In this document: positions 6,861-14,070 of the stretch, piece after piece
Position numbering within the stretch: position 1 is the stretch's first letter
How the letters are laid out: each line of letters opens with the position of its first letter
From: Clostridiales bacterium
GTDB taxonomy: Bacteria; Bacillota; Clostridia; Oscillospirales; Oscillospiraceae
Assembly: GCA_003522945.1 (NCBI GenBank)
Contig: DPHR01000029.1
Span: 1 to 15,280 of the forward strand
Direction of reading: 5' to 3'
Length of the DNA stretch: 15,280 nucleotides
Translations under genes and position numbers: made by a program
Notes under the pieces: model-generated
What the model saw: only the letters and a program-made list of their open reading frames with translations
The model's database searches: none
Told to the model about the DNA's origin: nothing

Positions 6861-8156
6861 CTACATCAATGATTTCGGAATCAGCGTAATCATCCCGGGG
6901 AACGCCACGCACAGCAGGACGGTGATCACCAGTATTGCTATGAATGGCCAGATTTTCCTGCATATGTCAGTAAAGGAGCATTCGGCGATACCAGATGTGA
7001 CGTACAGCAGTACGCCGACCGGCGGCGTGATCTGCCCGATCAGGAGGGAAATCACCATGACGACCGCAAAGAATATCGGGTTGAATCCATAGGAGGTGCA
7101 CACCGCCGAAAGAACCGGTGCAACAAGGATCATCGCCGCCAGAACCTCCACAAAACAGGTAAGCACCAGCAGAAAGAGGACAAGGAGGAGAAGTACGATA
7201 TACGGGTTGCTCGTCAGCTGTGCGAGCCACGCAACGGTGTGCTGCGGGAACATCGCCACGCCCATAAGCCACGCAAACGGACCGGCCATTGCCGCGATAA
7301 GCAGCACACTTGCCGAGGTCAGTGCCGACTTGATCAGGATCTTGGGGATGTCACGGATTGTTAGCGTCCGGTACACAAAGAGACCGATGATCATGGCATA
7401 GAGAGAAGCAACGATGCCCGCCTCCGTAGCCGTAAACAAGCCGGAGATGATACCGCCAATGATGATGACCGGCGTAAGAAGAGCAAGGACCGCATTCAAA
7501 AAGGCCTTTCCGAGAGCCTTCCATCCGATGAACTTTCCGTCCGGTGCCAGGTACGGAAACTTGTCCTTTCTTTTCGTCGCCAGAAAGGCAACATACAACA
7601 TGCACAAAACGCCGATGCACACACCGGGAATGATGCCGCCCATAAACATCGCGCCAACGGAAATGCCTGTCAGCGAACCATACACGATCATGTTCATGCT
7701 CGGCGGAATGATGGGTCCCATGGTAGAGACCGCCGCTTGCAGCGCCGCCGTCCAGCCCTTATCGTAGCCTTTTTCCTTCATGGCGGGGATCATTACGCCG
7801 CCGATCGCCGCAGCATCGGCGACCGAGGAGCCGGATACTCCGGCGAAGATCATGCCGGAGAGGATTGAGACCTGCGCCACGTTGCCAGGCAGATGGCCGA
7901 CCGCCGCCGTAGCAAACTTAATGAGGCGCTTGGATATACCGCCCGCCGACATCAGATCACCGGCGAGAATGAAAAACGGGATAGCAAGAAGCGAATAGCT
8001 GTTCAGCATGCTGAACGTCCGCTGCACCACGACCTCCAGCGGGAACGTGCTGCCGCTGAGTATCAGCGCAAGCAGCGAGGAAAAGCCCATGCTGTATGCG
8101 ATCGGAGCGCCGATCAGGAGAAGAATGACAAAAGAAACAAAAAGAATGATCAGCAT
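6861..8156 (-). CDS. dctM: TRAP transporter large permease subunit (DctM/SiaM type)
   Basis: The protein has 431 residues, full length, with about 12 hydrophobic segments. It shows the family pattern near the N-terminus (LLIGAPIAYSMGFSSLLAL), followed by AIPFFILAGDLMSAGGIS and FAGVSGSSVADAAAIG, and ends in TPPVGVLLYV before the last helices. It is the sodium-coupled channel subunit of a tripartite ATP-independent periplasmic (TRAP) transporter. It works with the DctQ subunit, whose reading frame overlaps it by seven bases, and with the DctP binding protein. GGGAGGTGA lies before the ATG. The adjacent kduI/kduD genes suggest a uronate or ketodeoxyuronate substrate; other sugar acids or dicarboxylates remain possible. 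The symbol is the family name, not a substrate claim. Confidence 0.93.
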   Translation of the reverse strand: MLIILFVSFVILLLIGAPIAYSMGFSSLLALILSGSTFPLEVVVQRTFSMLNSYSLLAIPFFILAGDLMSAGGISKRLIKFATAAVGHLPGNVAQVSILSGMIFAGVSGSSVADAAAIGGVMIPAMKEKGYDKGWTAALQAAVSTMGPIIPPSMNMIVYGSLTGISVGAMFMGGIIPGVCIGVLCMLYVAFLATKRKDKFPYLAPDGKFIGWKALGKAFLNAVLALLTPVIIIGGIISGLFTATEAGIVASLYAMIIGLFVYRTLTIRDIPKILIKSALTSASVLLIAAMAGPFAWLMGVAMFPQHTVAWLAQLTSNPYIVLLLLVLFLLVLTCFVEVLAAMILVAPVLSAVCTSYGFNPIFFAVVMVISLLIGQITPPVGVLLYVTSGIAECSFTDICRKIWPFIAILVITVLLCVAFPGMITLIPKSLM

Positions 8157-8641
8157 GGCTCGTCACCTCCCAACGGATGTTTCAGGATGTATTTTTCATA
8201 AATGTCCACAATGGTATAAAACAGCATAAGGATCGGCCCGATCAGCATGGCGTAATATACGTAGCCCATCGGGATCCCCAGCGTGGGGCTGATCGTGGCG
8301 ATGTTCACACGAATCATTCGGGGAGCAAGGACGATAAACAGAATGAACAGTGCCAGTGAAACGAGCTCAATCAAAACCTCCATCACCGCCTTTACGCGGG
8401 GGCCAACATTGCCGAGAACAACGTCTGCGGCAACATGCTTCTTTTTGCGGATGCCATACGCCGCAGCGATCATGACCATCCATATGAAGAGATACTTCTG
8501 CGCCTCATCTGCCCAGACAATGGGCAGGGAAAAAGCATATCTGGATATGATCTGCATCAGTCCGATAATAATGATGGCGCTGAAAAAAAGAACGATCAGA
8601 ATTCTTACGATCTTGTCTACGATGGACACAAAAGTTTTCAC
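8150..8641 (-). CDS. dctQ: TRAP transporter small permease subunit (DctQ type)
   Basis: The protein has 163 residues with four hydrophobic segments (about 8-30, 46-62, 85-107 and 125-147). After the first helix comes ISRYAFSLPIVWADEAQKYLFIW, matching the usual RY-x(n)-W-(A/S)-EE/DE-x(n)-W pattern of DctQ subunits. The start is a GTG at 8639-8641, with GAGGAG further upstream. Its end overlaps the dctM start by seven bases, a translational coupling typical of TRAP operons. The subunit supports docking of the binding protein and stabilises the large permease. A long hairpin (8668-8696) separates it from dctP. Confidence 0.92.
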   Translation of the reverse strand: MKTFVSIVDKIVRILIVLFFSAIIIIGLMQIISRYAFSLPIVWADEAQKYLFIWMVMIAAAYGIRKKKHVAADVVLGNVGPRVKAVMEVLIELVSLALFILFIVLAPRMIRVNIATISPTLGIPMGYVYYAMLIGPILMLFYTIVDIYEKYILKHPLGGDEPC

Positions 8642-8667
8642 GTTTTAACCCACTCCTCTCCGGGAGA

Positions 8668-8696
8668 GAGCCTCCCTGCGCAGGGCAGGAAGGCTC
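8668..8696 (-). other. Stem-loop between dctP and dctQ
   Basis: GAGCCTCCCTGC (8668-8679) and GCAGGAAGGCTC (8685-8696) pair over 12 positions with one G-T wobble around a five-base loop. No T-run follows on the minus strand, so it is unlikely to be a full terminator. It sits just after the dctP stop codon, where hairpins often protect the binding-protein mRNA from 3' decay and so raise its level above that of the permease. Confidence 0.6.
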
Positions 8697-8720
8697 CCCT
8701 GGTAATACTGCAGCCCTCAC

Positions 8721-9792
8721 TCAGCCGACGATCTTGTTATAAACGTCCGTCCAGCCCTTTTCCTCGCAGTACTTTATATTAAACTCATTGACGGCTTTGG
8801 CAAAGCTGTCCACATCGACTTCCACGATATCGACGCCGGAGCTTTCCATTTCGGCAAGCGAAACTGCTTCCTTCTCCGGAGCCATCGCTGTGTGGGCTGC
8901 AGAGGCTTCCGCAGCCGCAGCCAGAAGGTTCTTCTGCTGTTCTTCTGTCAGCTTCTGGAAGGAGATCTCCGACATAAAGAGACCCATGGGGCCGCACATA
9001 TGCTTTGTGAGCATGTAATGATCGATTACTTCGTCAAACGCATTGGCAAGAGAGGTATTGCAGTCGTGCTCATAGCCGTCGATAACATGGGTCTGCAGAG
9101 AGGTGTAAACCTCGCCGAAGCCCATCGGCGTCGGGTTCAACCCCATAGCCTGCATGGTATTGATGTAAACGTCCGATTCGATGGTGCGGATCTTCAGATT
9201 CAGCGCTTTTGCCTCGTCGAGATTGGTGAAAGCATTCTTCTCGCCGACCGTGCCCACGCAGCGATAGCCAAAGGAGACGCTATAGGCAAGAATGCGCACG
9301 CCGGCAGCATCCAAAAGGCCCTTGGCAAGCTCTGTACCGACTTCACCGTTCAGAACGCCGGCCATCTGGTCGTAGTCCTTCCAGATATATGCCAGATCCA
9401 GTACGCCAAGCGGCGCATACAGCTTGCCGTAATCCGCCGTGCCGGTAATGTTGATATCGATGGTGCCCATCTGAACGCCTTCCACCAGCGCCGCACTGTC
9501 GCCGAGCTGCGCACCGGGGAATATCTCGATTTTGATGCCGTATTTCTTGCAGGCTTCCTTCAAGGCAAGTGCATACGCCTGCGCAACGTTGTCGCCGTCG
9601 GACTGCACATGCGCAACGTTCAGCGTAACTTCATATTCGGGTTCCGCTTCTGTCTCCGCGGGTTCGGCGGTTTGGGAGGTCTTGGTTTCTTCCGGCTTGG
9701 TTTCAAAGGCGGAGCTGCTTCCGCATCCGGCAAAGAGCGTAATGATCAAGGCGGCGGCGCAGAGGAGCGCGAGAAACCTGATTTTTTTTCAT
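8721..9792 (-). CDS. dctP: TRAP transporter substrate-binding lipoprotein (DctP type), start out of frame at an A8 tract
   Basis: The DctP-type solute-binding domain is complete: it starts near YEVTLNVAHVQSDGDNVAQA, contains KIRTIESD with the Arg that usually holds the substrate carboxylate, and ends at a normal stop. The only good start, the ATG at 9790-9792 with AAAGGA upstream, is one base out of frame because eight A residues follow it (9782-9789). With seven A residues the protein would begin MKKIRFLALLCAAALIITL and reach the lipobox FAGC (Cys23), a perfect lipoprotein signal; total length 356. As written, the frame has a TGA overlapping that ATG, and its first possible start is a TTG at 9747-9749, which would cut off half the signal peptide. 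This is an assembly or homopolymer error, slippage-dependent expression, or a recent mutation. The protein is membrane-anchored and delivers substrate to DctQM. Confidence 0.88.
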
Positions 9793-9828
9793 GGTCTTTT
9801 TTCCTTTCTTTTGTCTTTTTCTCTTTTA

Positions 9829-9846
9829 CCGGCGATTACTCGCCGG
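9829..9846 (-). other. Stem-loop holding the HIT-gene stop codon
   Basis: CCGGCGA (9829-9835) and TCGCCGG (9840-9846) are perfectly complementary with a four-base loop containing the TAA of the HIT gene. There is no T-run. It lies about 40 bases before dctP and pairs functionally with the hairpin after dctP as a possible RNA-processing or stability element. Confidence 0.45.
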
Positions 9847-10255
9847 ATATTTCTTCACGAAGTTGCTTTGCCGCGGCTTCAAGATCCTTTTCCTCGGGGT
9901 ACTTCGCATTGGCGTTCATCTGGAAAATACCGTTCCAATCCAACCCATCGGCATATTTGGGGACAATATGGATATGGAAATGGCGCACGGTATCTCCAAA
10001 CACACCGAGGTTGATCTTTCCCGGTTGATACAGCTTTTTCAGCGCTGCCGTGACGCGTGCAAGATCCTCCTGCAGCGCTGCGCGTTCTTCTTTCGTCAGC
10101 TCGCAGAATTCCTCCGCATGGCGGCGAAGCACAAGTATGCAGCGTCCGGGATAGCTCTGCTCGCGGTTCAGATAAAGATCCGATGTGGAGAGCTCGCATA
10201 CGGGATAAGTGAAGCTCTGCATTTTTTCGTTCTTTTCGCAGTAGAGACAGCCCAC
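9836..10255 (-). CDS. HIT-family nucleotide-binding protein
   Basis: The protein has 139 residues and contains the histidine triad HFHIHIV (H92, H94, H96) that defines this family of nucleotide hydrolases and transferases. The N-terminus carries CLYC (3-6), reminiscent of the metal-binding pair found in several bacterial HIT proteins (CxFC). The start is GTG at 10253-10255 with AAGGAGG nine bases upstream. It is 13 bases after kduI, so it is translated as part of the uronate cluster. HIT proteins act on substrates such as adenosine phosphoramidate or dinucleotide polyphosphates. Why one sits between the uronate enzymes and the transporter is unclear. Family certain, role unknown. Confidence 0.9.
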   Translation of the reverse strand: MGCLYCEKNEKMQSFTYPVCELSTSDLYLNREQSYPGRCILVLRRHAEEFCELTKEERAALQEDLARVTAALKKLYQPGKINLGVFGDTVRHFHIHIVPKYADGLDWNGIFQMNANAKYPEEKDLEAAAKQLREEISGE

Positions 10256-10268
10256 GGTGTTTCCTCCT

Positions 10269-11102
10269 TTACTCCACTTCGGTCATGGGGATGACATCCA
10301 TATCGGGGAAGTCCTTGTTCTCGCCGCCCATCGCCCAGATAAAATCGTAATGCGTTGTTCCGACGCCGAAATGCATCTGCCACGCCGCAGAAACGATTGC
10401 CTGCTCATTGCGGAGGATTACATGGCGGCTTTCCTTCGCCTCGCCGATGACTTCGATATAAAACGCATCCTCCGGCATACCGTAATACATGAAGCACTCC
10501 ACGCGGCGCTTGTGCGAATGCGTCGGGATGGTGTTCCATACATTGCCCGGCTGAACCGAATTGATGCCCATCTGGAGCTGGTCACTTTCCACAGGGCCGC
10601 CCTTGTAAATGTACTTCTTCACAATGCGCGTGCTCGCCGTCGTCTGATTGCCGCAGGGGTTGAACTGGGCTTTCTTCGCCGGGATATGCACTGTGGGATG
10701 CTTTTCAAAGGAAAGAAGGCTCGTCACATAGAACTTTGCCGGTTTTTCCGGGTCTTCGCTGGAAAATACCACGTCCTTTGTGCGGCAGCCAATGTACGCG
10801 CCGTCCTCAAAGTCCATTTCCATAACCTGACCATCGGCAACGATCTTTCCTTTTCCGCCAATGTTGATGACGCCCATTTCGCGTGTCTGAAGGAAGTATT
10901 CCTGCCGGATCTCATCCTGCGGCTCCAGACGGATCTCGTTGCGGACAGGCATGATACCGCCGAGAATAAATCGTTCGTCAAAGCTGTACGTCAGCACGGC
11001 CTCGTCGGGAGCAAACACCGTCTTAATCAGGATCCGGTCGCGGATCTGCTTCGTTGTCAGGGTTTTCAGTTCAAACGGGGAAATACTGTACTTGATCTCC
11101 AT
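10269..11102 (-). CDS. kduI: 5-dehydro-4-deoxy-D-glucuronate isomerase
   Basis: The protein has 277 residues, essentially the same length as E. coli KduI (278), and colinear with it along its length. Metal ligands are visible: H195 and H197 in THSHKRRVE, E202, and H244 in WQMHFGVGT. FILGGIMPV, ELGVINIGG-like EMGVINIGG and LRNEQAIVS are also typical. It converts 4-deoxy-L-threo-5-hexosulose uronate to 3-deoxy-D-glycero-2,5-hexodiulosonate (EC 5.3.1.17), the first step after unsaturated uronates open to the keto form. The product goes to KduD, encoded at the promoter-proximal end of this cluster. AGGAGG precedes the ATG by nine bases. A 57-base gap separates it from the aldolase gene upstream; I see no clear promoter in it. 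Confidence 0.96.
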   Translation of the reverse strand: MEIKYSISPFELKTLTTKQIRDRILIKTVFAPDEAVLTYSFDERFILGGIMPVRNEIRLEPQDEIRQEYFLQTREMGVINIGGKGKIVADGQVMEMDFEDGAYIGCRTKDVVFSSEDPEKPAKFYVTSLLSFEKHPTVHIPAKKAQFNPCGNQTTASTRIVKKYIYKGGPVESDQLQMGINSVQPGNVWNTIPTHSHKRRVECFMYYGMPEDAFYIEVIGEAKESRHVILRNEQAIVSAAWQMHFGVGTTHYDFIWAMGGENKDFPDMDVIPMTEVE

Positions 11103-11159
11103 GGTTTTGTCCTCCTGCTTCTCTTTATTTTTCCGAATTCGTTTCAGAATTATGGTTTT

Positions 11160-12050
11160 TCACATAAGTCCCAGCTCAACCAGTCTCCCGCGGATATGCT
11201 TCTTCTCCTCCTCGGAGGCCGGGATAAACGGCGATCTCGGGTAGGTCTTCAAAATGCCGCGGATCTCCAGCATGGCATAGATCGCCAGCTGCGTCGAACG
11301 CGCGAGATACATAATGTCCCGCATTTCATTGACGCGGAATTGTGTCTCGCGGCAGGAGGTGAAATCGCCCTCCATGCCCTGGCGGAACATGGTTTCGCAG
11401 ATTTCCGGGAATGCGTTGCCGATGCCGGGGATAAAAGCACGGCAGCCCAGCACGCACGCAGAGAGCCACATGGCCTCCGTACCGAGAGCAACGTCAAATG
11501 TATCGCTTTTCAACGTGCGCATGTAATTGGCCATCGCCATAATGTCGAAGGTGGCATCCTTAATGCCGTTTACACCGACTTCCTCCTTCAGCCGGCGGAT
11601 CGTTTTCAGATCCATGGTATAGCCCTGGAAGGAAACGTTGTTGTAAACATATACCGGCACACGCCCATCTACGGCTTCTACGATTTTCCGATAATACTCA
11701 CAGATCTGGTCCGGATTATGCTTGAAATAGAACGGCCCAACCGATGCGACCGCCGCAGCACCGACTTCTGCGGCATGTTTTGCCAGCCGTGCCGCGGAAT
11801 AGCTGTCCGCCGTGCCGATGTGCGCCACAACAGGCACTCTGCCCGCCGCCGTTTCGATCGTCCTTTCCGTGACGGCGCGGCGTTCTTCCTCGGTCATCAT
11901 GACACCGGCGCCATAAGAGCCGTTGATGAACAGGCCGTCCACCTCGCCGCTGAGATAGTCGACCAGCGTATGCAGCCCCTCAAAGTCCACCTCCCCGGTC
12001 TCGCGGAACGGCGTAATCATGGGAGGAACTACACCATACATCTGAAACAT
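11160..12050 (-). CDS. DHDPS/NAL-family class I aldolase, probably acting on a 2-keto-3-deoxy sugar acid
   Basis: The protein has 296 residues forming a (beta/alpha)8 barrel of the dihydrodipicolinate synthase/N-acetylneuraminate lyase family. The Schiff-base lysine is K164 in GIKDATFD and the catalytic tyrosine is Y136 in VYVYNN. Two motifs deviate. The carboxylate-binding loop usually GTTGE or GSTGE is GSYGAG (44-49), and the usual YNxP is YNNV (136-139). This argues against lysine biosynthesis (DapA) and for a specialised aldolase. In this setting it probably splits KDG, or a related 2-keto-3-deoxy acid, into pyruvate and an aldehyde; dehydratase or lyase activity on another sugar acid is possible. 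AAAGGAG lies before the ATG, and the gene follows the kinase by 22 bases. Confidence 0.87.
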   Translation of the reverse strand: MFQMYGVVPPMITPFRETGEVDFEGLHTLVDYLSGEVDGLFINGSYGAGVMMTEEERRAVTERTIETAAGRVPVVAHIGTADSYSAARLAKHAAEVGAAAVASVGPFYFKHNPDQICEYYRKIVEAVDGRVPVYVYNNVSFQGYTMDLKTIRRLKEEVGVNGIKDATFDIMAMANYMRTLKSDTFDVALGTEAMWLSACVLGCRAFIPGIGNAFPEICETMFRQGMEGDFTSCRETQFRVNEMRDIMYLARSTQLAIYAMLEIRGILKTYPRSPFIPASEEEKKHIRGRLVELGLM

Positions 12051-12072
12051 TTTTCTTCTCCTTTCCAGTCTC

Positions 12073-13101
12073 TTATGTAAAGTTTTTGGATGAACCCTTA
12101 TGCAGTGCGATCGCTATATCGCCGTTGACTGTCAGCCGGTCCTGCGCCTCTGCGCCAGGGATACATTCGATCCGCAGATCCGCGCCGAACTCCTGCCGAA
12201 GCATGTATTCGTACATCTGGCACCTCTCGGCGTGGCCGTAGAAAATATAGCGTCCGCCGACCATCCCCCAATTTCGCATCTCCCGAAAGGCGTACATATC
12301 ATCCGCCGCCAGAGCGGCATCGGTAAAGATGCGCCGCTCATCGCTGTTCGTGCGCATCAGCACCTGCATAAAGCGCGGCATCAGAAGCGTGCGGCTCAGA
12401 CCGGCGTTCTTTACACAATCTGCAGCAATACTGACCAACGCCTCCCACGAGTACCCGCCGGAGGGCTCAGCTTCGCATGGCTGGAGGCTTTTCCCTATAC
12501 TCGTCGCCGAGCAGATGGCCTCATACAGCTGACCGCTCAGCGTTGTGTTCGATGCCGCGATGCGGTTGTTCTCATCCACATAGATTAACTTCGTATGCGA
12601 GCTGAGAGCCACAATCGTGCACGGCCCCCGATTCTCCGTTTCCGTAAGAATGCCCATGACCTGCGCTTCTTCGCCGCGCATAAAGTCTACAGTGCGGAGC
12701 TTTCCCGCGCGTACATCTGCTCCATAGTCGTTGCGGATCCCGCGGATGAAGTATACAGGGCAGGCAATCGGCAGCACCTCGCCGGATTTTGCCTCATAAA
12801 TGGACTCGGCCAATTCGTGAAGCCCCGCAGGCGCAATAAGATGTGGGATCTCCATCAGCCCAAGCTCAGAGGTGATCATACCGGAGGCGATCACATAGGA
12901 AATATCCGTTTCTTCCAGCCCCAGCGTGGAAAGCGTTTCGCGGAAAAGCTTCGTTATCCCGCTGCGTAGCGTATCGCGACTGCCGGTGATCGCCGTATCT
13001 CTTACTCCCACCTTTTCCCGGCCGGAAGCAAGGATTGAACGGTTTTCATCTACAATATAGACGCGCGTTGTGGTCGTTCCACAATCCAGTACTGCGAACA
13101 T
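12073..13101 (-). CDS. dgoK: 2-dehydro-3-deoxygalactonokinase-family kinase (KDG/KDGal kinase)
   Basis: The protein has 342 residues from the ATG at 13099-13101. This start is preferred because GGAGGG sits six bases upstream; a GTG two codons earlier overlaps that site. It is an ASKHA-fold sugar-acid kinase of the DGOK family. The phosphate loop is DCGTTTTR (6-13). SGMITSELG (73-81) and DFMRGEEAQV (139-148) correspond to the family GMI-S and MRGEE motifs. It phosphorylates 2-keto-3-deoxy-galactonate or the gluconate epimer at C6 with ATP. Since KduD delivers KDG, the 6-phospho product would be KDPG. It is the first gene after an internal promoter with a putative IclR operator (13116-13141). 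Family is firm; epimer preference is not visible. Confidence 0.9.
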   Translation of the reverse strand: MFAVLDCGTTTTRVYIVDENRSILASGREKVGVRDTAITGSRDTLRSGITKLFRETLSTLGLEETDISYVIASGMITSELGLMEIPHLIAPAGLHELAESIYEAKSGEVLPIACPVYFIRGIRNDYGADVRAGKLRTVDFMRGEEAQVMGILTETENRGPCTIVALSSHTKLIYVDENNRIAASNTTLSGQLYEAICSATSIGKSLQPCEAEPSGGYSWEALVSIAADCVKNAGLSRTLLMPRFMQVLMRTNSDERRIFTDAALAADDMYAFREMRNWGMVGGRYIFYGHAERCQMYEYMLRQEFGADLRIECIPGAEAQDRLTVNGDIAIALHKGSSKNFT

Positions 13102-13115
13102 TTTCACCCTCCATA

Positions 13116-13141
13116 GTTTTATTAGATAAAACTTGGTTTTA
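13116..13141 (-). promoter_or_regulatory. Putative IclR/KdgR-type operator before the kinase gene
   Basis: GTTTTA (13116-13121), five bases, TAAAAC (13127-13132), TTG, GTTTTA (13136-13141). The same 26-bp arrangement with identical spacing occurs at 14853-14878 before kduD. The TAAAAC-N3-GTTTTA core resembles the enterobacterial KdgR box (TGAAAC-N3-GTTTCA). It overlaps the promoter, as expected for a repressor site. Confidence 0.65.
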
Positions 13142-13155
13142 ATTTATTCTGTCAA
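13126..13155 (-). promoter_or_regulatory. Internal promoter for the kinase-to-dehydrogenase genes
   Basis: On the minus strand a perfect TTGACA (13150-13155) is followed after 18 bases by TTTTAT (13126-13131). The -10 match is moderate and falls within the operator. The TTGACA is formed from the T-run of the iclR terminator, so the two elements overlap. Confidence 0.5.
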
Positions 13156-13181
13156 AAACCGAGGTGTCTATGCCACCTCAG
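13154..13181 (-). terminator. Intrinsic terminator after the IclR gene
   Basis: On the minus strand CTGAGGTG (13174-13181) pairs with CACCTCGG (13159-13166) over eight positions with one T-G wobble, followed by TTTTT (13154-13158). It lies 15 bases after the regulator stop and separates kduD-iclR transcripts from the rest of the cluster. Confidence 0.75.
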
Positions 13182-13195
13182 ATTTTGATTTGGGC

Positions 13196-13984
13196 TTATC
13201 TCTTCATATAGCCCAGCTGTTCAGAGATCTTTGCCGCCGTCTGCCGAACCATCCGTTCATATTCCGAACGGTTTGCTCCGTTTATCTGCTCCTTTATGCC
13301 GCAGAGGCTGATCCCCGCCACCATGCGTCCGTTTACATCATAGATTGGAGCGCAGAGACTGGCGATATACAGGTCACTCTCTCCCTGGTTGACGTCAAAT
13401 TCTTCCGCTCTCGCGCAACGGACCATCGCAAGGATCTTCTGCTTATCCGTTACCGTCTCCGGGGTGATCTGCTTCGGAGCGGTCCGATCCAGATACGCCG
13501 CGACCTCCTCGTCGGTATCCTGCGCAAGGAAGAGCCTTCCGATACCGGTAGCATACAGGTTCGTTTCCCCGCCGGTTCGAACCATAAGCTGCGCCCACAC
13601 AGGAACGCTGCTTGGCACGACCTGCTCGACCATGATCAGCATATCCTCCTGCCGCACACCGAGATAGCAGATCATATCGGTTTCGCGGCTGAGCGGGCGC
13701 AGATACCGCAGCGCGATCCGCCGGAAATCCAGCGTGTTCATCTTTGCCATGCCAAGCCGGAACACGCACACGCCGAGCGAGTAGCGGCGGGTATTCTCGT
13801 CAAAGGTCAGAAAGCCGTTTTCGCAGAAGGTGTAGGCAATGCGCAGCATCGTGCTTTTTCCGATCCCGGAAAGCTGGCTCAGCTCCGTGAGGGTATAGCT
13901 GCTCTTCTCACCGTCAAACAGCATCAGCACTTTCAGGCCGCGTTCCAATGCGGTAATTGTATAATCTCTGGGCTCTTTTTTCAT
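13196..13984 (-). CDS. IclR-family transcriptional regulator (KdgR-like by context)
   Basis: The protein has 262 residues, normal for IclR. ITALERGLKVLMLF (10-23) leads into the winged helix-turn-helix TLTELSQLSGIGKSTMLRIA (31-50), with the wing ending at RRYSLG (66-71). The C-terminal effector domain contains LYATGIGRLFLA, DVNQGESDLYIASLCAPIYD and GISLCGIKEQI, all standard positions. IclR proteins bind small acids; in enterobacteria KdgR senses KDG and represses kduI, kduD and related genes. Here the gene lies between kduD and the kinase, with its own probable promoter and terminator. The repeated 26-bp motif at both cluster promoters is the likely binding site, with KDG as inducer by analogy. 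AAGGAAT precedes the ATG. Confidence 0.92.
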   Translation of the reverse strand: MKKEPRDYTITALERGLKVLMLFDGEKSSYTLTELSQLSGIGKSTMLRIAYTFCENGFLTFDENTRRYSLGVCVFRLGMAKMNTLDFRRIALRYLRPLSRETDMICYLGVRQEDMLIMVEQVVPSSVPVWAQLMVRTGGETNLYATGIGRLFLAQDTDEEVAAYLDRTAPKQITPETVTDKQKILAMVRCARAEEFDVNQGESDLYIASLCAPIYDVNGRMVAGISLCGIKEQINGANRSEYERMVRQTAAKISEQLGYMKR

Positions 13985-14010
13985 TGTTCCGATTCCTTAT
14001 TGCCTGTATA

Positions 14011-14022
14011 GATCACATGATC
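14011..14022. repeat. Palindrome in the iclR leader
   Basis: GATCACATGATC has five-base perfect arms (GATCA/TGATC) and lies between the probable iclR promoter and its start codon. It could be an autoregulatory site, but it differs from the shared GTTTTA motif and is short enough to be chance. Confidence 0.25.
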
Positions 14023-14037
14023 CGTTTCTTGCTTTCT

Positions 14038-14066
14038 ATACTATGGTTTTGTGGGCGCCCCGTCAA
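14038..14066 (-). promoter_or_regulatory. Probable promoter of the IclR gene
   Basis: Minus-strand TTGACG (14061-14066) and TAGTAT (14038-14043) are 17 bases apart. It sits in the 86-base gap after kduD, and the predicted transcript starts about 45 bases before the regulator ATG. This would let the regulator be made when kduD is repressed. Confidence 0.5.
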
Positions 14067-14070
14067 TCCT

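Noticed and set aside
8721..9749. dctP starting at the TTG at 9747-9749
   Set aside because: It has no suitable ribosome binding site and removes the charged start of an otherwise perfect lipoprotein signal. The out-of-frame ATG with A8 explains the data better.
8892..10028. 378-codon plus-strand open frame over dctP and the HIT gene
   Set aside because: Antisense to dctP and the HIT gene, with a Phe/Ser-rich homopolymer section from the A-rich leader; no domain resemblance.
10257..12080. 607-codon plus-strand open frame across kduI and the aldolase gene
   Set aside because: It is antisense to two firmly identified genes and spans their intergenic gap; the composition (His, Arg, Leu, Phe) is typical of a shadow frame.
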